DNA of 19,643 bases from an uncultured Methylobacillus sp. GTDB lineage: Bacteria > Pseudomonadota > Gammaproteobacteria > Burkholderiales > Methylophilaceae. Where the stretch lies: positions 1-19,643 of the forward strand of contig CAMLDQ010000034.1 of assembly GCA_946478965.1 (NCBI GenBank), given 5' to 3'. Positions 15,186 through 19,643 of the stretch are shown here, piece after piece (the stretch's first letter is position 1; each line of letters opens with the position of its first letter). Below the pieces are notes generated by a model. That model searched no databases. It was not told the DNA's origin and saw only the letters and a list, made by a program, of their open reading frames with translations. A program made the translations under genes and the position numbers.

Positions 15186-16382
15186 ATGGAAGGACTGCAG
15201 TCGGCCAGCGACGTATTATTCGTGTTGCTTGGGGCCATCATGGTGCTTGCGATGCATGCCGGTTTTGCTTTTTTGGAGGTCGGCACCGTGCGCCGCAAGA
15301 ATCAGGTCAATGCGCTGGTCAAGATCATGGTGGATTTCTCGATCTCCACCATTGCCTATTTTTTCGTCGGTTATGGCATCGCCTACGGCGTGCATTTTCT
15401 CAATGATGCCGAAACGCTGTCTGTGCATAACGGCTACGAGCTCGTCAAATTCTTCTTTCTGCTGACTTTTGCGGCGGCAATCCCCGCCATTATTTCAGGC
15501 GGCATTGCCGAGCGTGCGCGATTCAACCCGCAACTGGCGGCTACATTCGTGCTGGTCGGTTTCGTTTATCCGCTTTTCGAAGGCATGGCCTGGAACGGGC
15601 ACTACGGGTTCCAGGATTGGCTCTATGCCAGCTTCGGGGCTAAATTTCACGACTTTGCCGGGTCCGTAGTCGTACATGCCATGGGCGGATGGCTGGCCCT
15701 TGGTGCGGTCGTCATGCTGGGAGCGCGGCAGGGTCGTTATGGCAAGGACGGCCGCCTGCATGCGTTTCCTCCATCCAATATTCCTTTTCTTGCGCTAGGC
15801 TCCTGGATACTGACAGTGGGCTGGTTCGGATTTAACGTGATGTCCGCCCAAACCCTGCAGGCCGTTACCGGGCTGGTCGCGATGAATTCCCTGATGGCCC
15901 TGGTCGGAGGTACGCTGGCTGCGCTACTGTTCGGTAGGAACGACCCGGGCTTCGTCCATAATGGGCCGTTGGCTGGACTGGTCGCGATCTGTGCCGGCTC
16001 CGACATCATGCATCCGCTCGGCGCCTTGCTGACAGGGGGCGTGGCCGGAACGCTCTTCGTATGGGCGTTCACTCTGACGCAAAATCGCTGGAAAATCGAT
16101 GATGTCCTCGGTGTGTGGCCGTTGCACGGCTTATGTGGTGCCTGGGGCGGCATTGCTGCCGGGATTTTCGGAGCGCGGACATTTGGCGGTATGGGTGGAG
16201 TTAGCCTGCCTGCTCAGGCTATTGGTACGCTTGTGGGAGTCGGAATTGCCTTGATTGCCGGTTTTGCTGTCTACGGTACGCTCAAGTTGTTGGTCGGCAT
16301 TCGGCTGGAGGCGGAAGAAGAATACTACGGTGCTGACTTGTCCATTCACAAGATTACTGCGACTCCGGAAACCGAGGAGTGA
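15186..16382 (+). CDS. amt: Ammonium transporter, Amt family
   Basis: A 398-residue inner-membrane protein with about eleven transmembrane helices. The first helix carries HAGFAFLEVGTVRRKN, the variant start of one Amt branch. The pore's twin histidines are visible as H164 (GSVVVHAMGG) and H314 (WPLHGLCGAWGG), and GWFGFNVMSAQTL matches the conserved helix between them. It should conduct ammonium/ammonia inward under nitrogen shortage. A strong ribosome binding site (GGGAGGGAA) precedes the ATG. No glnK/PII gene lies beside it, unlike the usual glnK-amtB pair. The C-terminal tail is short and acidic. A terminator follows, so it is a single-gene unit. Confidence 0.94.
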   Translation: MEGLQSASDVLFVLLGAIMVLAMHAGFAFLEVGTVRRKNQVNALVKIMVDFSISTIAYFFVGYGIAYGVHFLNDAETLSVHNGYELVKFFFLLTFAAAIPAIISGGIAERARFNPQLAATFVLVGFVYPLFEGMAWNGHYGFQDWLYASFGAKFHDFAGSVVVHAMGGWLALGAVVMLGARQGRYGKDGRLHAFPPSNIPFLALGSWILTVGWFGFNVMSAQTLQAVTGLVAMNSLMALVGGTLAALLFGRNDPGFVHNGPLAGLVAICAGSDIMHPLGALLTGGVAGTLFVWAFTLTQNRWKIDDVLGVWPLHGLCGAWGGIAAGIFGARTFGGMGGVSLPAQAIGTLVGVGIALIAGFAVYGTLKLLVGIRLEAEEEYYGADLSIHKITATPETEE

Positions 16383-16450
16383 GCGTTTCTTGATAGTGAT
16401 CGAAATAGTTAAAGTCGCTCGAATGGGAATAGGGTTTGTCTGAGCGATGT

Positions 16451-16483
16451 AAAAAATGGCTCGGTTACCCGAGTCATTTTTTT
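16451..16483. terminator. Bidirectional rho-independent terminator after amt
   Basis: ATGGCTCGG (16456-16464) pairs with CCGAGTCAT (16469-16477) with one G-U pair and a 4-base loop. Seven T follow on the + strand, and six A precede the stem, giving a T-run for the opposite strand. It ends amt and can also stop the - strand genes arriving from the right. Confidence 0.88.
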
Positions 16484-16556
16484 GGTTTCAATCGGTCCAT
16501 GAACGTTCAGTCATACTGGTAGGCGCTTGAAGCGGTTTATCGGTATTTCCAGCTTC

Positions 16557-16592
16557 GCTATCGCCCTGTAGCTGAAGAAGCAGAGCGATAGC
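16557..16592. repeat. Inverted repeat downstream of the NTF2-like gene
   Basis: GCTATCGC (16557-16564) and GCGATAGC (16585-16592) are a perfect 8-base inverted repeat around 20 bases; inside, CTG/CAG can pair after one mismatch. It lies 16 bases beyond the stop of the - strand gene. No T-run follows in either direction, so it is at most an RNA 3'-end stabiliser. Confidence 0.45.
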
Positions 16593-16608
16593 ACCCTTAT
16601 TGGTCGCT

Positions 16609-17061
16609 CTAAGCAATCTGTTCAGCGGCAGCTTCTTTGAGTCCAGCCGCTGCTTGGCTGGAAAGACCATGCGCCGCAGCTTGTGAGTCTTGAAATTCTT
16701 CAAGTGCGTAAACTTTGCCCCAGCGCAGGGTGAATACATGGAGACCACGGTTGATATACGGTGTGCCATTGTGTAGCGTGGCCTTGCCGTCCCACTGAAC
16801 AAACACAGCGGTCTCCCATGGCCACCCCTTCACCCAGACTTTGTTGACCGTAATATGGAGATTGGGCAAGACATGGCCGAGGCGCTCAAACCATTTCCGA
16901 ATGGCTTCTTTCCCCACGCGGTCACCTCCAAGTGCGTGCACGCCCGAAACACGGTGATATCCATGTGGTACGACTGCTTCCAACGCTTCATCCCAGCGAT
17001 GATCGTTGACGTGATCAAAGGTTTGCCGGATGCGTTTCTCGACAATGTGACTGTATAGCAT
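16609..17061 (-). CDS. NTF2-like / SnoaL-like protein
   Basis: A 150-residue protein with the pattern of the NTF2 cone fold: N-terminal helix (IRQTFDHVNDHRWDEALEAV), a polar pocket segment with H34, H36 and H42, then KEAIRKWFERLGHVLPNLHI, followed by alternating strands ending FTLRWGKVYALEEFQD. The family includes SnoaL-type cyclases, ketosteroid isomerase-like enzymes and small-molecule-binding proteins; the substrate cannot be told. The last 25 residues are Ala-rich and look like a helical tail. I chose ATG 17061, which has GGAGG 8 bases upstream, over the TTG at 17076, which lies inside that binding site. It is the third gene of a - strand group that is probably TetR-controlled. Confidence 0.8.
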   Translation of the reverse strand: MLYSHIVEKRIRQTFDHVNDHRWDEALEAVVPHGYHRVSGVHALGGDRVGKEAIRKWFERLGHVLPNLHITVNKVWVKGWPWETAVFVQWDGKATLHNGTPYINRGLHVFTLRWGKVYALEEFQDSQAAAHGLSSQAAAGLKEAAAEQIA

Positions 17062-17099
17062 GATTCGGCCCTCCAAATTGCATGAAGTGTTGGATCGAT

Positions 17100-17135
17100 A
17101 ACGAGCTGCCAGGCTGAAACCGCTGGCAACTCGTT
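17100..17135. repeat. Long imperfect inverted repeat between hydrolase and NTF2-like genes
   Basis: The 13-base arms AACGAGCTGCCAG (17100-17112) and CTGGCAACTCGTT (17123-17135) pair with a single mismatch around a 10-base loop. It lies in the 131-base gap between two - strand genes. There is no T-run, so it may be an intercistronic RNA hairpin that affects processing or relative expression. Confidence 0.6.
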
Positions 17136-17192
17136 CACACCGCTTCTGAAAGTTCCTAATTGCGGCGAGATGTTCTGTTTACATCCCCGGTC

Positions 17193-18026
17193 TCAATGGT
17201 TGTAAGCTGAGTTAATAATGTTTGCGGACCCGGAAGGATTGTCCATAAACGAAAAATGCCCGGTCTTTGGTAGAGCCGCGAAGCGAACGTGCTTAGGTAA
17301 TCTGCGCTTATTCTGTTCTAACGCATAATCCGGCGACCAATCCTTGTCACCGTAGATCACCTGAGTGGGAATTGAATTCGGAATTTTTGGGTATTCCTTA
17401 TCCGCTATTTGCGACCACGACGGTGCTTCCTTCATCATCGATTTCATGACCAACGGAAACCTGTCATCCTGGCTCGGCACGGTAATCAGCTTTTCGACAA
17501 ATTCGTCGGGTAAATTCTTTTTGTTGGCGAACCCGGCTTGGAATATGAATTTGAACAATGGCGGAATATCGCGTTTAAAGGGTTCTTCAGTAAATTTCCC
17601 AACATAAGAAACCACGCTGCCTACCGGTCCGCCGATCAGAGAGCCCATGCTGTCATGCGGATTGAATGCAAATACCTGGGTGATGCGACCTGGCATCTGT
17701 GCCGCGAGACACAGGGCAATCGTTCCGCCGATGGATTCGCCCACGAGAGTGATCTCGTTCAGATCAAGCTTCTTGATCAGTGCGCCGATGGTTTCTACAA
17801 ACAATGCCGCATTGTAGGGTTGGTCCAGTTCTTTCGATGAACGACCAAAGCCAGGCAGGTCGGGAACGATGATCCGGTAATGATCTGCCAACAGAGGCAC
17901 GATGCGTTCCGTATATTCGATTTGGGTGCGTAGCGTGTGTAGCAGCAGCATCGTTCGCTCGCCTCGCCCGGTTTCCCAATAAGAAATGTCGCGATCATTA
18001 ACCCGAACCTTGGAATATGTATTCAC
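17193..18026 (-). CDS. Alpha/beta hydrolase
   Basis: A 277-residue cytoplasmic alpha/beta-hydrolase fold enzyme, full length for the family. The nucleophile elbow is GESIGG with Ser98; the acid is Asp227 or Asp229 in YGDKDWSPD; the base is His257 in KTGHFSFMDNP. The oxyanion-loop motif usually written HG is HT here (H30-T31). PDLPGFGRSS (55-64) is the typical loop after strand 4. A cap region lies about 125-215. No signal peptide is seen. The start is GTG at 18026, strongly supported by AGGAG 7 bases upstream. The substrate is unknown. It lies between the small exported protein and the NTF2-like gene and may share their TetR-controlled promoter. Confidence 0.88.
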   Translation of the reverse strand: MNTYSKVRVNDRDISYWETGRGERTMLLLHTLRTQIEYTERIVPLLADHYRIIVPDLPGFGRSSKELDQPYNAALFVETIGALIKKLDLNEITLVGESIGGTIALCLAAQMPGRITQVFAFNPHDSMGSLIGGPVGSVVSYVGKFTEEPFKRDIPPLFKFIFQAGFANKKNLPDEFVEKLITVPSQDDRFPLVMKSMMKEAPSWSQIADKEYPKIPNSIPTQVIYGDKDWSPDYALEQNKRRLPKHVRFAALPKTGHFSFMDNPSGSANIINSAYNH

Positions 18027-18072
18027 CTTGATGCTCCTTTTAGTTTTGATACCTAGGAAGAAAATTATCCTG

Positions 18073-18116
18073 AGGCAATAACTTCGGCTCCTTTGCGCGA
18101 GCCGAAGTTATTGCCT
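18073..18116. terminator. 18-bp perfect stem between the small exported protein gene and the hydrolase gene
   Basis: Bases 18073-18090 and 18099-18116 are perfectly complementary over 18 bases (AGGCAATAACTTCGGCTC and its reverse complement) with an 8-base loop. It starts 9 bases after the stop of the small - strand gene. On that strand it is followed by TCAGGATAATTTTC, so the T-run is displaced and weak. It may be a leaky terminator or an RNA-stabilising hairpin that makes the first gene more abundant than the hydrolase. Confidence 0.65.
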
Positions 18117-18124
18117 GCCTTGGC

Positions 18125-18451
18125 TTAGGATTTTGAATAATTGTAGTTAGCCTGGAATCCGCGGGTAAAAATCTCAGCCGCAGTGTCGGTCTTACCGGGC
18201 TGGCTTTCTTCAGCCACTGCCGGAGTGATGCGGGGTGTTTTACCCAGCACGCTGTTTGCGAACAAATCGAGAGACTTGCCTACGTCAGGCGTTTCATTGG
18301 AGACAGACGTGGCTGCCGGCCTCCAGTGGCCTTGAATGGTTCCTTCGATAAAAACGTTGCGGGACTGACTATTCCCATCTGCGAATGCCACTGTGCTGAC
18401 GGCGATAAGCGAGAAGAGCAGGCTATTGATAAGAACTGATGTGGTTTTCAT
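18125..18451 (-). CDS. Small exported protein of unknown function
   Basis: A 108-residue protein with a clear Sec signal peptide: MKTT, a hydrophobic core SVLINSLLFSLIAVSTV, and a cleavage site after AFA, before D. The mature part of about 80 residues is polar, Ser/Thr-rich, has no cysteine, and ends with an aromatic GFQANYNYSKS. I do not recognise a family. ATG 18451 is chosen over ATG 18466 because GAGGA lies about 8 bases upstream and the signal peptide then begins properly. It is first in the - strand group, behind a near-consensus sigma-70 promoter overlapped by a TetR-type operator, so it may be strongly induced. Confidence 0.75.
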   Translation of the reverse strand: MKTTSVLINSLLFSLIAVSTVAFADGNSQSRNVFIEGTIQGHWRPAATSVSNETPDVGKSLDLFANSVLGKTPRITPAVAEESQPGKTDTAAEIFTRGFQANYNYSKS

Positions 18452-18531
18452 GATGGGTATCCTCATTTCAAGTTAAAGAAATGTTCCATGAATTTCTTGA
18501 GGCAGAGACAAGAGGCTTTGATCAAGTAATT

Positions 18532-18549
18532 ATGTAACATGGATTACAT
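18532..18549. promoter_or_regulatory. Predicted TetR operator 1
   Basis: ATGTAACATGGATTACAT has perfect 6-base outer arms and matches operator 2 at 14 of 18 positions. It covers the predicted transcript start and touches the -10 of the leftward promoter, so binding should repress the small exported protein gene and the genes beyond it. Confidence 0.65.
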
Positions 18550-18576
18550 TATTAGGATGTCATTTGCTTTTGTCAA
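18548..18576 (-). promoter_or_regulatory. Sigma-70 promoter for the small exported protein gene
   Basis: Read on the - strand, TTGACA (18576-18571) is a perfect -35 and AATAAT (18553-18548) a five-of-six -10, with a 17-base spacer. The predicted start is near 18541, about 90 bases before the ATG at 18451. Its -35 overlaps that of the rightward tetR promoter. Confidence 0.7.
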
Positions 18577-18597
18577 CTTATTTATGTAATCTAGATT
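18570..18597 (+). promoter_or_regulatory. Candidate sigma-70 promoter for tetR
   Basis: TTGTCA (18570-18575) and TAGATT (18592-18597) are separated by 16 bases, with five and four matches to consensus. The -10 lies inside predicted operator 2, which suggests autorepression. It is weaker than the divergent promoter, as expected for a regulator gene. Confidence 0.5.
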
Positions 18598-18601
18598 AAA
18601 T
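18584..18601. promoter_or_regulatory. Predicted TetR operator 2
   Basis: ATGTAATCTAGATTAAAT is an 18-base palindrome with one mismatched pair, containing the perfect 12-base core TAATCTAGATTA. Its centre is 52 bases from that of operator 1, close to five helical turns. It overlaps the predicted tetR -10. Confidence 0.65.
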
Positions 18602-18624
18602 TATTTTCGAAAGAGAGTATTCAG

Positions 18625-19242
18625 ATGTCTCCAGCAGGTCGTCCACGAACATTTGATCGTGAAGAAGCGCTCAAGAAAGCCATGCTGGTTTTCTGGGAAA
18701 AGGGTTTCGAAGGGGCCACCATGGCTGATTTGATCGCCGCGATTGGAATGAAGGCCCCGAGTGTTTATGCAGCCTTTGGGAATAAGGATGCGTTGTTCAG
18801 AGAGGCTGTGGCGCTCTATAAAGATCAGGTAGAGCAAGGACCTCTTAAAGCCCTTGGCACATCAACCTCGATTCTGGATGCTCTCGAAAGCTCCCTGAGT
18901 GAAAGTGTCAAAATGGTTTCAGGGCCTGAAGCATCAAGCTGCTTGATTATGGCGGGGGCAATTAACTGCGCCCCGGAACATGAGGCGCATGTTCAATACC
19001 TCAGGGACTTGAGAGCCGGGTACAAGGGGGCTCTAAGGAAAAGGTTCGCGCAGGCCGTCGAGGACGGTGAGCTGATTGAAGGCACCGATCCGGACGAGTT
19101 GGCCGAATTCTATTTTGCATTCATACATGGCCTCGCGTTGCGCGCAAAGGATGGGTCCACAAAAAAGGAACTCCAGTCCTCATGCAAATTCGCCCTGCAG
19201 GCATTGAAATCGGTGCTGCGAGATTCCACTGCCAAGCCCTGA
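18625..19242 (+). CDS. TetR/AcrR family transcriptional regulator
   Basis: A 205-residue repressor. The N-terminal domain is typical: GRPRTFDREEALKKAM, then the helix-turn-helix (about 32-52) MADLIAAIGMKAPSVYAAFG, followed by NKDALFREAV. The C-terminal domain (about 65-200) binds an unknown ligand; its SCLIMAGAINCAPEH segment is seen in many regulators of this subgroup. ATG 18625 has GAGAG about 8 bases upstream. It is divergent from the small exported protein gene; the shared region holds two matching palindromes, so it probably represses both directions. The MFS exporter gene converges on it 18 bases downstream; whether that is also a target cannot be judged because its promoter is outside the window. 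Confidence 0.92.
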   Translation: MSPAGRPRTFDREEALKKAMLVFWEKGFEGATMADLIAAIGMKAPSVYAAFGNKDALFREAVALYKDQVEQGPLKALGTSTSILDALESSLSESVKMVSGPEASSCLIMAGAINCAPEHEAHVQYLRDLRAGYKGALRKRFAQAVEDGELIEGTDPDELAEFYFAFIHGLALRAKDGSTKKELQSSCKFALQALKSVLRDSTAKP

Positions 19243-19260
19243 GCGGTTGCAGGGGGGGCG

Positions 19261-19643
19261 TCAATGATCAGGAGTGGAATCGGCTAGAGCCCTGGGCTTC
19301 GGTTTCGTATCCACTTGTGTCACCAAAAGAGCCGCAGCGAGTACTAGTCCAATCTGGAGTTGATACAGTTTGTGAAAATCTTCCAGCTGTAAATACGGAT
19401 GCACCAGCAAGGCCACTGTGGCAGCCACGCCTATGACCGTACCCATTTGTCGGATAGCCTGATTGATCGCAGTCCCCATGGCGTAATCCTTCTTCGGTAA
19501 ATCATGGACGGCCGCAGCTGACAGCGCCGGCATGACCATGCCAATGGCCGTACCAGTAATAAGCTGCCCCGGCAGCCAGTCAACCAAATAGCTGGGATTT
19601 AGACCAGGTATATTGAGATACCAGATTGCGCTGAAGGCAAACA
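19261..19643 (-). CDS. MFS drug exporter, DHA2 (EmrB/QacA) type, C-terminal part
   Basis: The frame is open to the right edge, so the 5' part is outside the window; 127 codons plus the stop are visible. The segment LPGQLITGTAIGMVMPALSA, the adjoining AAVHDLP, and then GTAINQAIRQMGTVIGVAA are typical of the last repeat of 14-helix DHA2 exporters. Two or three transmembrane helices are seen, and a short polar tail (about 18 residues) ends the protein. It probably exports drugs or other amphipathic compounds by proton exchange. It converges on tetR with an 18-base gap and no clear terminator between them. Confidence 0.85.
   Translation of the reverse strand, partial: FAFSAIWYLNIPGLNPSYLVDWLPGQLITGTAIGMVMPALSAAAVHDLPKKDYAMGTAINQAIRQMGTVIGVAATVALLVHPYLQLEDFHKLYQLQIGLVLAAALLVTQVDTKPKPRALADSTPDH

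Noticed and set aside
1..19643. CRISPR array, insertion sequence, integrase, tRNA or rRNA
   Set aside because: No regularly spaced repeats, transposase or integrase motifs, or tRNA-like cloverleaf sequences were recognised on either strand.

Overview
The window looks like a chromosomal segment of a motile betaproteobacterium. The order fliE to fliR sits behind a sigma-54 response regulator, and is followed by a two-domain polyphosphate:AMP phosphotransferase and an Amt transporter. A Nitrosomonadales-type lineage (Gallionella/Sideroxydans-like) is a plausible guess, but this comes from general resemblance, not from a search.

Bases 1-13502 are a flagellar basal-body and export cluster on the + strand. 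It opens with the last codons of a sensor histidine kinase overlapping a FleR/FlrC-type sigma-54 activator. A -24/-12 promoter lies directly behind that regulator gene and feeds fliE. The genes fliE, F, G, H, I, J and K (MS-ring, switch, export ATPase complex, hook-length control) form a first transcription unit that ends in a rho-independent terminator after fliK. A sigma-70-like promoter candidate then starts fliL, M, N, O, P, Q and R (stator-associated protein, C-ring, export gate). Several gene pairs overlap by ATGA, which suggests translational coupling. Three bases after fliR comes an unrecognised 224-residue gene whose product is an internal duplication of a module of about 72 residues.

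Bases 13499-16483 carry nutrient-related genes. A polyphosphate:AMP phosphotransferase (pap, - strand) converges on the flagellar cluster so tightly that the two stop codons share TTAA. An Amt ammonium transporter (+ strand) follows. Its leader contains an NtrC-like site, further TGCAC/GTGCA half-sites and a -24/-12 candidate. A strong hairpin terminator, usable from both sides, ends it.

Bases 16484-19643 look like an accessory block, visibly more AT-rich between about 17.2 and 18.6 kb. On the - strand lie a small exported protein, an alpha/beta hydrolase and an NTF2/SnoaL-like protein. Divergent to them is a tetR gene. The shared promoter region has two similar 18-bp imperfect palindromes, one over each predicted -10, and face-to-face -35 elements. 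This predicts that the TetR protein controls both itself and the three-gene cluster. A DHA2-type MFS exporter runs off the right edge and converges on tetR. No rRNA, tRNA, CRISPR array, transposase or integrase was seen.
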